Assembly (NCBI GenBank): GCA_031373255.1
Contig: JANMMJ010000216.1
Location: forward strand, 1 to 64,000
DNA: 64,000 nucleotides
Direction: 5' to 3'
DNA from: JANMMJ01 sp031373255
Lineage (GTDB): Bacteria > Pseudomonadota > Alphaproteobacteria > Rhizobiales > Aestuariivirgaceae
The notes under the pieces: generated by a model
Told to the model about the DNA's origin: nothing
Databases searched by the model: none
Seen by the model: only the letters and a program-made list of their open reading frames with translations
Program-made: the position numbers and the translations under genes
Shown: positions 45,422 to 54,008 of the stretch, piece after piece
Layout: each line of letters starts with the position of its first letter
Numbering within the stretch: the stretch's first letter is position 1

Positions 45422-45494
45422 GGTAGGTCAAACTGAAATGCCACGGCCCGGGTACACGCACTCTCCTTACAGCGCCAAATTTTATAAGCAATGA

Positions 45495-46331
45495 CTATGA
45501 ACGGACGGGTTGCAAGTCTTGTAACTCTGCGAACTTTTTCACGAGATCTGCGACTCTCTTAGATGCTTCCCAATGGGGGTTGTGGCCTAGGCCCTCCATC
45601 TGGAAATGCGCAATGGGCCGGAGCAGTGCGGTGGCCAGTTGTTGATGGCTGTCATCGAACAGCTCGTCACGGCTGCCGGAAATAGTGACAATGGGGCAAT
45701 CGATGAGTGAGGCGTCTTCCGTCAGGTCGGTTTGGCGCAATTCCTGAAAGATATCGCGCCAGGCCGCTGGTTCCAGCGCAGCGGCCTCGGCCCGGACTCG
45801 ATTCAAGAAATGGCTATCCACGGGCTTGGACGTTTCAAGCCAGTAGTCAAAGAATGGATCAGCAGGGCTTGGGGGACCAGAAAGCTCGTCGATCCAGCTG
45901 GCGAGTCTGCTGCCGCCTCCCGGTCTCAGCGATGGCGAAATAAGTATTGCCGCGCGCGCGATGCCGGGCCGCCGCGCCACCAGGCGGATGGCCAGGATTG
46001 CGCCCAATGAATGTCCGACGATCAACGGCGGTTCGCGTGAGATGCCCAAAATGAACTCAGCAAGCATGGAAGCGAGATAGTCGAGTTTGAAACCTCCCAA
46101 CGGCATGTCACTTGCGCCGTGGCCCGGAAGATCCGGGGCAATAAACCTGAGCTCCGGCAGGAAGCGCTCAATCAGCGAGAAACTGCGGCTGGTATCGCTA
46201 AAGCCATGGAGAAAAACGGCTGACGGCCGGCTTTCTCCACTCCCGACAAAAGCCACACGTTCGCCAGTTGCCGCCTGCAAAAACCTTTTTCGGCTGTTCC
46301 AGGCGTCTTGCCGTTTAACGTCAGAGGCCAA
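45495..46331 (-). CDS. alpha/beta hydrolase
   Basis: A 278-residue serine hydrolase with the canonical fold: oxyanion region 'VFLHGFSDTSRSF', nucleophile S108 in 'IVGHSLGAI', acid D222 in 'ISGSRDELF' and H250 in 'GLGHNPHWE'. No signal peptide, so it is cytosolic. The frame opens with TTG overlapping the choX stop by 11 bases, with GAAGG upstream; no better start is seen. Coupling to choX suggests it acts on something imported with choline, for example a choline ester, but this is inference. Confidence 0.8.
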   Translation of the reverse strand: MASDVKRQDAWNSRKRFLQAATGERVAFVGSGESRPSAVFLHGFSDTSRSFSLIERFLPELRFIAPDLPGHGASDMPLGGFKLDYLASMLAEFILGISREPPLIVGHSLGAILAIRLVARRPGIARAAILISPSLRPGGGSRLASWIDELSGPPSPADPFFDYWLETSKPVDSHFLNRVRAEAAALEPAAWRDIFQELRQTDLTEDASLIDCPIVTISGSRDELFDDSHQQLATALLRPIAHFQMEGLGHNPHWEASKRVADLVKKFAELQDLQPVRS

Positions 46332-47250
46332 GCTTGGCCTTCACGGCTGCAAGTCCCGGCTGGCCGTCAAGGGTTTCCACGTCTGCAAGCCATGCTTCAA
46401 GGCGCTGCGGCTCCTTCTTGATCATGGTAAGAGCAGCGTCTTCCTGTTTCATGCTGTCGTTGATTAAATGGCCCATTCCCTTGTTTTCGAAATCGATATC
46501 GAAGGCCAGATTCTTAAGAAGCTTCGCAACATTCGGACACTCGTTCAAATAGCCCTTCCTGACCTGCGTCGAAACCGTCGATGCACCGAAATCGGGGCCA
46601 TAGAATTTATCGCCGCCAGTCAGATACTTGAAATCGAGCATGACGTTCATAGGATGAGGTGCCCATCCCTGGAACACGATGAACTCCTTGTTCTTAGCCT
46701 TGCGTTCCACCTCCGTCAGCATTCCGGCTTCGCTTGACTCGACCACTTCCCAACCCTCGAGCTTCAAGTCCTTGTCCGCAATCGCATCGAACATCAACTG
46801 GTTTGAGCCTGCTTCGATCCCATACAATTTTTTCTCGAACTTGCCGGCGAAGTTGTGAAGGTCCGCGAAATCCTTGACGCCGGCCTCCCACGTATAGGTG
46901 GGGACGGCAAAGGTGTATTTCGCGCCTGTCAGATTTACTCCAACAGTTTCGACCGAGCCCTCTTCATTGTAGGGCTTGAAATAGATCACCATTGCCGGGT
47001 CCCAGTAACCGAGAAACACATCAAGGTCGTTGTTCTTTAGGCTCTGGTAAATCACCTCAATGCTCAAATTCGAACTTTGCGGCGAATAACCTAGGCCATC
47101 CAGCAACACCATCGCTACGCCGGTAGTGAACGCGAGATCATTCCAGCCCGGTTCTGCCATCCTGACCTTCACGCATTGTTCAGGATCAGCAGCCGTGGCG
47201 CCTGAGGCCATCAGTCCCAGTAACGCTGCGCCGAGAAGCAACTTCCGCAT
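46321..47250 (-). CDS. choX: choline-binding periplasmic protein ChoX
   Basis: Periplasmic binding protein of the OpuAC/ProX family (309 residues) with signal peptide ending in 'ASGATAADP'. The aromatic-cage ligand site is suggested by 'VRMAEPGWNDLAFTTGVAMVLLDGLGY', 'DVFLGYWDPAM', 'GIEAGSNQLMFDAI' and 'FQGWAPHPMN'. Strong relation to Sinorhizobium ChoX. ATG 47250 follows GGGAGA. Divergent from betI across an operator-like repeat, so likely induced by choline. Confidence 0.9.
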   Translation of the reverse strand: MRKLLLGAALLGLMASGATAADPEQCVKVRMAEPGWNDLAFTTGVAMVLLDGLGYSPQSSNLSIEVIYQSLKNNDLDVFLGYWDPAMVIYFKPYNEEGSVETVGVNLTGAKYTFAVPTYTWEAGVKDFADLHNFAGKFEKKLYGIEAGSNQLMFDAIADKDLKLEGWEVVESSEAGMLTEVERKAKNKEFIVFQGWAPHPMNVMLDFKYLTGGDKFYGPDFGASTVSTQVRKGYLNECPNVAKLLKNLAFDIDFENKGMGHLINDSMKQEDAALTMIKKEPQRLEAWLADVETLDGQPGLAAVKAKLGL

Positions 47251-47287
47251 CAGGATCTCCCTTTATTGACCTTCTGACTATTTTATT

Positions 47288-47319
47288 ATCCAATTGGTCA
47301 ATTGTTGCACCAGTTGGAT
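47288..47319. promoter_or_regulatory. inverted repeat, candidate BetI operator (choX/betI)
   Basis: ATCCAATTGGT and ACCAGTTGGAT are inverted with one mismatch across a 10-base spacer, 20 bases before the betI ATG and 37 bases from the choX ATG. The T-T-G-G core resembles BetI target sequences. It could control both divergent genes. Confidence 0.55.
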
Positions 47320-47339
47320 TACCCTGTCAAGCTGTCGTC

Positions 47340-47936
47340 ATGAAACTCACTCCAATCAGCGAGATTCGGCGCAAGGAACTTCGGCGCGCTGCATTTGATG
47401 TGCTTCAGACAGAGGGACTTGCGGGGGCCACACTGGAAAAGGTGGCGGCGAGGGCGGGCGCGTCGAAGGGCATCGTGCTCCACTACTTTGCGAACAAGCA
47501 GGAACTGTTCGAACAGGTGATGCGCGAGGCGAACGCCGCTTTGCGAGGCGTGGTAGTGGCGCGCATGGAAAAGTCACGGTCGGCGAAGGAGCGGCTCGAA
47601 GCCGTCATTGCTCCCAATTTTGATCCGAAATTCTTCCAGCCTTTGGTATGTCAGGCGTGGCTTTCGCTTTGCGCCGAGCTTCCGCGCGAACCGGCATTAG
47701 CGCGCATTCAGCGGGTAATCCACAGCCGTATGGACTCAAATCTGAAGAGTGCCTTGCGCGAGGTAGTTTCCAAATCCGATGTGGAGTCAATCGCCTTGGG
47801 CATTTCATCGCTCATTGACGGACTTTGGCTGCGCAACGGCGTTGCGGCGGGAGGAGTTAGCGCCGATCAAGCGGCCGCCGAGCTTCGCAACTATGTGCAA
47901 GCGAGGACTGGAATTAGGCTTGACCTCAACCCATAA
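47340..47936 (+). CDS. betI: BetI-like TetR-family choline-responsive repressor, copy 1
   Basis: TetR-type repressor (198 residues). The DNA-binding domain reads 'RKELRRAAFDVLQTEGLAGATLEKVAARAGASKGIVLHYFANKQELF', and the C-terminal ligand domain has the BetI features 'QPLVCQAWLSLCAELPREPALARIQRVIHSRMDSNL' and 'GISSLIDGLWLR'. It is divergent from choX and probably represses it and itself in the absence of choline. The other bet genes (betA, betB, betC) are not in the window. Confidence 0.87.
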   Translation: MKLTPISEIRRKELRRAAFDVLQTEGLAGATLEKVAARAGASKGIVLHYFANKQELFEQVMREANAALRGVVVARMEKSRSAKERLEAVIAPNFDPKFFQPLVCQAWLSLCAELPREPALARIQRVIHSRMDSNLKSALREVVSKSDVESIALGISSLIDGLWLRNGVAAGGVSADQAAAELRNYVQARTGIRLDLNP

Positions 47937-47937
47937 A

Positions 47938-47967
47938 AGAACGGCCACAATGGGTTGCAGCCGTTCT
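47938..47967. terminator. bidirectional hairpin between betI and second choX-like gene
   Basis: AGAACGGC (47938-47945) pairs with GCCGTTCT (47960-47967), 14-base loop, in the 47-base gap between two converging genes. No clear T-run on either side, so assignment rests on position. Confidence 0.45.
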
Positions 47968-47983
47968 CACACCAACTTGTAAA

Positions 47984-48931
47984 TCAGCCGGCGAGGGCTG
48001 CTGCGACGGCTGCGGCCGCATCGCCGCCATCGAAGGTGGTAACACCATCAAGCCAGGGCTTGGCGGACTCCGGATTGGCCTTCAGCCAGGCCTTGGCGGT
48101 TTCCTTGGGATCGGCACCGTCCTTCAGCACCGGGTCCATCATCTTGCCTTCCATCTCGAGATTGAACTTGAGATTGGAAAGGAGCTTGCCGGCGTTGGGG
48201 CATTCGCCAGCATAACCGGCGCGCACATTGGTCAGCACTGTGGCTGCGCCAAAGCCCGAAGCGCCCATGCCATCGAGATAATGGATCTTCATCTCGCCCA
48301 TCACCGGATGCGGCGTCCAGCCGAGGAAGATGATCCATTCATTGTTCTTCATGGCCTTCTCGGCTTCGGTGAGCATGCCTGCCTCCGAGCTTTCGACCAG
48401 TTCGTAACCCTCAAGCTTGTTTTCCGGATTGGCGATCATTTCACCGATGATGCGGTTGCCGTCATTGCCGGCTTCGATGCCATAGATCTTGCCGTTGAAC
48501 TTGTCCTTGTTGGCGCTAAGGTCAGCCAGACTCTTGATACCGGCGTCGGCCACGTATTGCGGGACCACGAGGCCGTAACCTGCGCCTTCGAGATTGGTCG
48601 AAAGCTGCTCGACGGACTTGTCATCGAGATAGGCCTGGATGTCGGCGGTCATGCTCGGCATCCAGTTGCCGAGGAACACGTCAATATCCTTGTTCTTGAG
48701 CGAGGCTAAGGTCACCGGCACGGACAGTGTCTTGACCTCGGGCGCATAACCCAGTGCCTCGAAAATCACCTGAGCGACGCCGGTCGTCACCTGGATGTCG
48801 GTCCAGCCCACATCGGCAAAACGGACTGCCTTGCAAGTTTCCGCATCGCCTGCAAATGCCGGTGAGGCCACCGTCATCAAGCTCACGCCAGCCACCATGG
48901 CAATTGCAAAATTCCTGAATGTAAAAGTCAC
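47984..48931 (-). CDS. second choline/glycine betaine binding protein (ChoX paralogue)
   Basis: A 315-residue periplasmic binding protein related to ChoX: signal peptide ending 'ASPAFAGDA', then 'VRFADVGWTDIQVTTGVAQVIFEALGY', 'DIDVFLGNWMPSM', 'GIEAGNDGNRIIGEM', 'SSEAGMLTEAEKAMKNNEWIIFLGWTPHPVM'. It starts with GTG (48931) behind AGGGAGAAG. It has no permease or ATPase of its own here and may share ChoWV, giving the importer two specificities. Divergent from the second betI. Confidence 0.88.
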   Translation of the reverse strand: MTFTFRNFAIAMVAGVSLMTVASPAFAGDAETCKAVRFADVGWTDIQVTTGVAQVIFEALGYAPEVKTLSVPVTLASLKNKDIDVFLGNWMPSMTADIQAYLDDKSVEQLSTNLEGAGYGLVVPQYVADAGIKSLADLSANKDKFNGKIYGIEAGNDGNRIIGEMIANPENKLEGYELVESSEAGMLTEAEKAMKNNEWIIFLGWTPHPVMGEMKIHYLDGMGASGFGAATVLTNVRAGYAGECPNAGKLLSNLKFNLEMEGKMMDPVLKDGADPKETAKAWLKANPESAKPWLDGVTTFDGGDAAAAVAAALAG

Positions 48932-49032
48932 GCGTCTTCTCCCTGTTGGCGCCGGGGAGGTCTCGTTTGATGGACGCCCGCGGCCGATGGCCCTTCAATA
49001 CCGTGCTTCAAGCCCAGCGGGCAAGTTTTTTG

Positions 49033-49048
49033 TTGGACGGTCATCCAA
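49033..49048. promoter_or_regulatory. inverted repeat, candidate BetI operator (choX2/betI2)
   Basis: TTGGA and TCCAA are inverted around CGGTCA, 32 bases upstream of the second betI. The T-T-G-G-A-C-G-x-T-C-A pattern resembles known BetI targets. The arm orientation is opposite to that of the repeat at 47288-47319. Confidence 0.5.
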
Positions 49049-49080
49049 TAAAGAACTAGCTTTCCGCAAAGGGGTTTTCG

Positions 49081-49668
49081 ATGCCAAAAGTCGGGATGAA
49101 GGCGATCCGGCGCAAGCAACTGGTGCAGGCGGCCATTGCCACGATTCATCAGCATGGATTTGCTCGAGCCACCGTGGCGCGCATTGCCCACACCGCCGGC
49201 GTTTCCTCCGGCATCGTGCATCACTACTTTGCCGACAAAGACGAGCTTCTGTTTGCCACCATCTGGGAAATGCTGGCGGAACTGCGCCGTGACACCGTCG
49301 ACCGGCAGAAGCATGCGGCGAGTCCGCGCGAACGCATCAATGCCATCATCCATGCCTCGTTCAGCGACAAGCAGTTCGACGAGCAGGTGTTCAGTGCCTG
49401 GCTGGCGCTTTACGGCAATGCCCGGCAATCGGACCGGCTGAAACGCCTGCTCAGGCTCTATCACCGGCGGCTGCACGCCAACCTGATGGCGGAACTTGTC
49501 AAACTCATGGATCGCGAGCGCTCGGCGGACCTGGCCGAAGGCATAGGCGCGATGATAGACGGCTTGTGGCTGCGCTATGCGCTGACCGGAAGACCCGACA
49601 ACCCCGCCCATCCCCGGGCAATCACCAGGGCCTATTTCGAAGCATCCGCCGGCTTTGCCCACCTTTGA
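49081..49668 (+). CDS. betI: BetI-like TetR-family repressor, copy 2
   Basis: A 195-residue TetR-type regulator closer to canonical BetI: 'MPKVGMKAIRRKQLVQAAIATIHQHGF', helix-turn-helix 'TVARIAHTAGVSSGIVHHYFADKDELL', then 'SVWLALYG'-like 'SAWLALYGNARQSDRLKRLLRLYHRRLHANLM' and 'IGAMIDGLWLRYAL'. Divergent from the second choX-like gene, mirroring the betI/choX pair next door. The two modules may respond to different quaternary amines. Confidence 0.9.
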   Translation: MPKVGMKAIRRKQLVQAAIATIHQHGFARATVARIAHTAGVSSGIVHHYFADKDELLFATIWEMLAELRRDTVDRQKHAASPRERINAIIHASFSDKQFDEQVFSAWLALYGNARQSDRLKRLLRLYHRRLHANLMAELVKLMDRERSADLAEGIGAMIDGLWLRYALTGRPDNPAHPRAITRAYFEASAGFAHL

Positions 49669-49723
49669 CGTTGCGCCGATACGGCGAGACGCTACAAATC
49701 GTCAGGCATATCAGGAGGCAATC

Positions 49724-50713
49724 ATGAAACCGGTCAAGTGGGGCATCATTTCAACGGCCAATATCGGCGTGGCCAAGGTCATTCCCGGCATGCTGAAAAG
49801 CAAGCAACTCGAAGTCGCGGCGATATCGTCACGCGATTCGAAGACGGCGAAGAAGTGGGCCAAGGCGCTCGGCATCGCCAAGGCCTACAGTTCCTATGAG
49901 GAGATGCTGGCTGATCCGGAAATCGAGGCGGTCTACAATCCGCTGCCCAACCACCTGCATGTCCCGCTGACGCTTGCCGCAGCCCGGGCCGGGAAGCATG
50001 TCCTGTGCGAAAAGCCCATCGCGATCACCGCCAAGGAAGCCTTGCAGCTCAAGAAGGCACCCAAAGGCATCATCATCGCCGAAGCCTTCATGGTACGCCA
50101 CAATCCGCAATGGATCGCAGCGCGGAAGCTGGTGCAGGCGGGAAAGATCGGCGAGCTGCGCGCCATCCAGGTGTTTTTCTCATATTACAATGCCGACCCG
50201 AAGAACGTCCGCAACATGGCCAAGATCGGCGGCGGCGGCCTGCTCGACATCGGCTGCTATCCGATCACCGTTTCGCGCTTCATCTTCGGCGCCGATCCGC
50301 TTCGCGTGACGGCGACGTTCGACCGCGATCCCACCTTCAAGACCGATCGCACGGCGGGGGGACTCGCAGACTTTGGCAAGGGCAGGCATCTTTCATTCAG
50401 CATCTCGACGCAGTCAGCGCCCTACCAGCGCGCCCATATCGTCGGCACCAAGGGACGAATCGAGATCGAGATCCCGTTCAACGCGCCGCCCGACATGCCA
50501 AACCGTTATTTTGTGCAAGGCATGAACATGAATGTTGGCAAGTGGCATGAACTTCCCGTTGCCGACCAGTACCAGCTTCAGGCAGAGGCTTTCGGGCGGG
50601 TGGTGCGCGGCAAGGAAAAGCTTGTATGGGGCGTCGATGACGCCATCATGAACATGCGGATCATCGATGCCTATTTCCGCTCGGAAAAGAGCGGCAAATG
50701 GGAGAGGCCGTAA
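49724..50713 (+). CDS. Gfo/Idh/MocA family oxidoreductase
   Basis: NAD(P)-dependent dehydrogenase of sugars or related polyols (329 residues). Nucleotide-binding N-terminus 'KWGIISTANIGVAKVIPGM' lacks the usual second Gly of G-x-G-x-x-G but matches a common subfamily; the catalytic motif is 'GKHVLCEKPIAI' (E-K-P), and 'LLDIGCYPITVSRFIFG' places the proton-transfer residues of the C-terminal domain. Substrate unknown. AGGAGG precedes ATG 49724; it may be read through from betI2, 55 bases upstream. Confidence 0.87.
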   Translation: MKPVKWGIISTANIGVAKVIPGMLKSKQLEVAAISSRDSKTAKKWAKALGIAKAYSSYEEMLADPEIEAVYNPLPNHLHVPLTLAAARAGKHVLCEKPIAITAKEALQLKKAPKGIIIAEAFMVRHNPQWIAARKLVQAGKIGELRAIQVFFSYYNADPKNVRNMAKIGGGGLLDIGCYPITVSRFIFGADPLRVTATFDRDPTFKTDRTAGGLADFGKGRHLSFSISTQSAPYQRAHIVGTKGRIEIEIPFNAPPDMPNRYFVQGMNMNVGKWHELPVADQYQLQAEAFGRVVRGKEKLVWGVDDAIMNMRIIDAYFRSEKSGKWERP

Positions 50714-50722
50714 GACCTGAAA

Positions 50723-51064
50723 TCAGGAGCGGTTGTAAACGTCGTCGTAGCGGATGATGTCGTCCTCGCCCAGGTAGTCGCCGAACTGGACTTCGATGAT
50801 TTCGACAAGTTCACTACCGAGGTTTTCAAGACGATGCTTTTCGCCCAGAGGAATGTCGACAGCCTCGGAGCGTGACAGTTTCATGACCTTGTCGCCCACG
50901 GTTACGGTTGCGAGGCCGTTAACAACGGTCCAGTGCTCGCCGCGGTGCTTGTGGCTTTGCAGTGAAAGACGCCCGCCTGGAATGACGCTGATGCGCTTGA
51001 CCTTGAAGCCCTGCTGCTCATCAAGCACGTGAAAGGCGCCCCAGGGGCGGTTTTCGCTGTACAT
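50723..51064 (-). CDS. cupin, mannose-6-phosphate isomerase type II C-terminal-like
   Basis: A 113-residue single-domain cupin matching the phosphomannose isomerase half of bifunctional AlgA/ManC. Metal-binding residues are in 'LSLQSHKHRGEHWTVVNG' (H-x-H and E) and 'PLGEKHRLENLG'. 'ENRPWGAFHVLDEQQGFKVKRISV' is the family start. The guanylyltransferase half is absent, so the enzyme is either a stand-alone isomerase or a sugar-binding protein. Confidence 0.87.
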   Translation of the reverse strand: MYSENRPWGAFHVLDEQQGFKVKRISVIPGGRLSLQSHKHRGEHWTVVNGLATVTVGDKVMKLSRSEAVDIPLGEKHRLENLGSELVEIIEVQFGDYLGEDDIIRYDDVYNRS

Positions 51065-51107
51065 ATCGTGATTTCCCCATCCTGATCAGGGAGCGGGTCT
51101 TACCCTA

Positions 51108-51123
51108 AAAATCCTAAGATTTT
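51108..51123. repeat. short palindrome upstream of cupin gene
   Basis: AAAATC and GATTTT flank CTAA in the 78-base xre-cupin gap. It could be a regulator site or a weak terminator; nothing else is evident in the gap. Confidence 0.3.
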
Positions 51124-51142
51124 CTCAGTAAAGAAGGCCTGA

Positions 51143-51523
51143 TTACGTCCTGCCTTTGCGCTTGCCGTTGTCGCGCTCGTTCAACGTCGCCAGTAATGCC
51201 TCGATGCCGTCGTGGTCGAGATGAACGATGGCATCGGCCAGGCGATTGGCGAGTTCAGTGGCGCGGGGGTTGAGGCCGGATGTGTCAATGGTGATCCTGG
51301 GATGCGAGATGCGAGCAAGGCGCACCACCTCCTCAGCCTCGTCCCAGATAATGTTGAAAAAGGCGATGGTGCGCTGGATGAGATGCCAGCCGGGCCGGCC
51401 ACGCTTGCCATGTTCCAGAGCCGACAAGTAGGCAGGCGACACCCCGATGGCCGCCGCCATCTGCTTCAGTGTCACTCCGCGCTCGGCCCTCAGGCGGCGC
51501 ATGCGCTCGCCAAACGGTGTCAT
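51143..51523 (-). CDS. XRE-family helix-turn-helix regulator
   Basis: A 126-residue DNA-binding protein with an N-terminal Cro/C1-type helix-turn-helix ('TPFGERMRRLRAERGVTLKQMAAAIGVSPAYLSALEHGKRG') and an extended C-terminal segment with 'ITIDTSGLNPRATELANRLADAI'. The C-terminal part is conserved in rhizobial homologues of unknown target. ATG 51523 overlaps the smr stop (ATGA); a longer reading from 51640 would lie inside smr. Confidence 0.87.
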   Translation of the reverse strand: MTPFGERMRRLRAERGVTLKQMAAAIGVSPAYLSALEHGKRGRPGWHLIQRTIAFFNIIWDEAEEVVRLARISHPRITIDTSGLNPRATELANRLADAIVHLDHDGIEALLATLNERDNGKRKGRT

Positions 51524-52101
51524 GGCTCGAAAGCCCGGTTGCGGCGCAATCTCACATAGATGGCGCCACCGCCACCGTGTTTGGGGTGTGCCGGCTGGAA
51601 GCCCACGACACGATGGCGGAACTCCGGCTCGGCCAACCATTCGGGAACGCGCTGGCGGAGCTTTCCCTCGCGCTCTGGTGCATGATAGTGGGTGCGCCCG
51701 TGCAGGGTGTGGCCAGAAAACGGCGAAGCGCCTTTTCCGGTGATGACCAGCACCAATCTGGCGCCCGATGCGTGGCAGCGATTGATGAACTCCATCAGCC
51801 GCACGCGGGCGATTTCCACGCCGCTGCCGTGCAGGTCGATGCGGGCGTCAATATCGGCCTGGCCACGCTGAAGTTTTTGCCCGGTGCGGCGATCAAAGGT
51901 GCTGAGCGGCGGTGGCGAGGCACGGGCCGGACGCTTGGCTGGCACGGCGGGAGGCGTTGCTGTCCGCTGTGGCTTGGCGGCGGAGACACCATGCAGGGGT
52001 GGCAAGGTTTTCTTCAAGGCATGGCGGCCCAGTGGCTTCACGCCATGAATGACTTCGGTCCACAGGTCGAAATCGGGAAGCTGCGGAAACTTGTGGGTCA
52101 T
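51520..52101 (-). CDS. Smr-domain protein
   Basis: A 193-residue protein with a Pro/Ala-rich N-terminal half and a C-terminal Smr (small MutS-related) domain: 'ARIDLHGSGVEIARVRLMEFINRCHASGARLVLVITGKG', then 'WLAEPEFRHRVVGFQPAHPKHGGGGAIYVRLRR'. The D-L-H-G and T-G-K-G motifs are those of Smr nuclease-like proteins; stand-alone members may act on nucleic acids or stalled ribosomes. Overlaps mltA and xre by ATGA on each side. Confidence 0.9.
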   Translation of the reverse strand: MTHKFPQLPDFDLWTEVIHGVKPLGRHALKKTLPPLHGVSAAKPQRTATPPAVPAKRPARASPPPLSTFDRRTGQKLQRGQADIDARIDLHGSGVEIARVRLMEFINRCHASGARLVLVITGKGASPFSGHTLHGRTHYHAPEREGKLRQRVPEWLAEPEFRHRVVGFQPAHPKHGGGGAIYVRLRRNRAFEP

Positions 52102-53333
52102 TGCGGTTTGACGATCCGCGCCGCGAGCTGCTTCGGCAGCAGCACGACCATGCGGCCCGGGCTTTTCATATGTCCGGCGGTGAGCGCTGCTGCGTCACCC
52201 CAGCCCCAATAGACATCGCCTCGCGCATATCCGGTGATCGCCGTGCCGGTATCCTGGGCGATGAGCAGACGATGGAAGGTTTCGAGGCTCGCGTCCCGGC
52301 CCGAAGGGACCTGGGCCTCCAGCCATACCGGCATGCCAAACATCCAGAGACTGCGATCAATGGCAATGCTGCGCTCAGGCGTTAGCTGGACTTTCTGCGC
52401 GCCGGGTGCGCCCAGCGTTTCGTCCTCGACTTGAACCTTGCGAAAGAAAACAAACGAACGGTTCTGCCACATGAGTTCGCGGGCGGCTTCGGGATTAGCC
52501 TTCATCCAGTGGCGCAATGACTGCATCGACATGTCATCTTCGGTGAGCACACCCCGCTCCACCAGCGTCCGGCCTATGCCGGTATAGGGCTGACCCGATT
52601 TGGCAGCATAGGCGAGCCGCATGCTTGCGCCATCGGGGAGGCGGATACGTCCCGAACCCTGGACCTGGATGAAAAACGCATCGGCCCAGTCCCTGACCCA
52701 GGCGATCTCAAGGCCTCTCCCGGCAAGAGCTCCCTCTTCGATCTCCTTGCGGGTGAAATAGGACATTGGCTTGCCGCCCACGCGCCTGCCGTATTTGAGG
52801 CCTGTCGCTTGTTCTTCAACCGGATCGAAGCTAATGAGATCGGCGGGCCTTGCATAGATCGGAACAGAAAATTCCGCCGTTCTGCGCAGGCTGCCCTGTG
52901 CTTCAGGTTCATAATAGCCGGTGAACAGACCCTGGGGCCGATCCGGATCGTTGACGGCGAAGGCCGCGAATTCGCGTTCGAAAAACCTCCGGGCATCTTT
53001 AGCGCGCGCTGCGCTTTCGCAAACACCCAGCCAATCGGAGCGGCTGCCGCCAAAGGCAACGCCGCGGTCAAACGCCATGCCCTCCGCGATGATTTCCCGG
53101 CATGACCGCCGGAAAGCCGCAAGAGCCGCCGCGTGGTCATCCTCCTGCCAGCCCTTGAGGCTGGCGAAGGGGACCGGCTGCAGCACGTCGGCCGCGGCAG
53201 TCATGATGCCAAGCATGACAAGAAGAGCGCCAAGACCCAGAGACCGGATGATCGAGCTACATCTGGTCTTCAGTGGCGACCAACTTCCAGTTTGGGTCAC
53301 GGGACGTGGCGTCACGCTCGAAAGTCCATACAT
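52098..53333 (-). CDS. mltA: membrane-bound lytic murein transglycosylase A
   Basis: Cleaves peptidoglycan glycan strands forming 1,6-anhydroMurNAc, which the MurU/AmgK branch elsewhere in this window helps recycle. The product (up to 411 residues) has an N-terminal hydrophobic export signal (about 28-48), the MltA domain 'LFTGYYEPEAQGSLRRTAEF', 'FFIQVQGSGRIRLPDGASMRLAYAAKSGQPYTGIG' and the 3D domain with catalytic Asp in 'IAQDTGTAITGYARGDVYWGWGDAA'. The start is uncertain: ATG 53333 overlaps tim44 by 77 bases, and GTG codons at 53315 or 53300 are alternatives. Confidence 0.92.
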   Translation of the reverse strand: MYGLSSVTPRPVTQTGSWSPLKTRCSSIIRSLGLGALLVMLGIMTAAADVLQPVPFASLKGWQEDDHAAALAAFRRSCREIIAEGMAFDRGVAFGGSRSDWLGVCESAARAKDARRFFEREFAAFAVNDPDRPQGLFTGYYEPEAQGSLRRTAEFSVPIYARPADLISFDPVEEQATGLKYGRRVGGKPMSYFTRKEIEEGALAGRGLEIAWVRDWADAFFIQVQGSGRIRLPDGASMRLAYAAKSGQPYTGIGRTLVERGVLTEDDMSMQSLRHWMKANPEAARELMWQNRSFVFFRKVQVEDETLGAPGAQKVQLTPERSIAIDRSLWMFGMPVWLEAQVPSGRDASLETFHRLLIAQDTGTAITGYARGDVYWGWGDAAALTAGHMKSPGRMVVLLPKQLAARIVKPQ

Positions 53334-53964
53334 CGGTAATCTTGCGGATTTCCTTCAGATCGCCCTCGATGACCTCGCCGGCGCGGTTGAGGGTTGCTGA
53401 AATCAGCTCGCTAATGAACTTGACCGTAATCTGAATGCGTTTGCCGACTAGTTCAGCCGAGAGAATTTCGGCCTTCTGGATACCGACAAAACGCGAGTCC
53501 ATTTTTTCTTCGGCCTTGTCACGCGCATCGATGGCGCCGGCGAATCCTTCGAAGACCTCCTTGGAGACAAGGTTCTTCAAGCCCGACCTATCGCCCTGGG
53601 CAAATGCGGTGACAATCATTTCATAGGCAAGTTTGGCGCCTTCAAGGAAGGCGTGCGGGGCAAATCTGCTATCGGCCTCGACAATCTTTTCAAGATTCTG
53701 GGCAAGCGAAGAACCCGCTGCGGCGTAGCCCGTCCAAACCGGTGCGGGCGGTTCTGCCGTGGTTGTGGCATTGGGAAGTGCCTCGGCGCCAACGGGTGGC
53801 GGATTTTCGCCGGGAAACCGGCTTTCAGCCCGCTTCGGCAAGGTAAAGTCGACAGGCGGGCGTTCATTGCCGGTGCGGCGGCCAAGAACCGAGCGCAGCT
53901 TGAAAAATATCACAACCGCAATCGCCAAAATAAAAAGGTTGAGTGGGTCAAAAACCTGATTCAT
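53257..53964 (-). CDS. Tim44/TimA-family protein
   Basis: A 235-residue protein with one N-terminal membrane helix ('FDPLNLFILAIAVVIFFKLRSVLG'), a proline-rich linker and a C-terminal Tim44-like domain ('EIVEADSRFAPHAFLEGAKLAYEMIVTAFAQGDRSGLKNLVS' region, 'DVWTFERDATSRDPNWKLVATE'). Bacterial homologues of the mitochondrial import protein bind partner proteins at the membrane; the role in alphaproteobacteria is not settled. ATG 53964 has AGGA 7 bases upstream; a much longer frame reading exists but lacks support. Divergent from fxsA. Confidence 0.88.
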   Translation of the reverse strand: MNQVFDPLNLFILAIAVVIFFKLRSVLGRRTGNERPPVDFTLPKRAESRFPGENPPPVGAEALPNATTTAEPPAPVWTGYAAAGSSLAQNLEKIVEADSRFAPHAFLEGAKLAYEMIVTAFAQGDRSGLKNLVSKEVFEGFAGAIDARDKAEEKMDSRFVGIQKAEILSAELVGKRIQITVKFISELISATLNRAGEVIEGDLKEIRKITDVWTFERDATSRDPNWKLVATEDQM

Positions 53965-54008
53965 CTGCTGATCCTGTATAGGCACTGTCGCGCGGAAATT
54001 CCGGCAAT

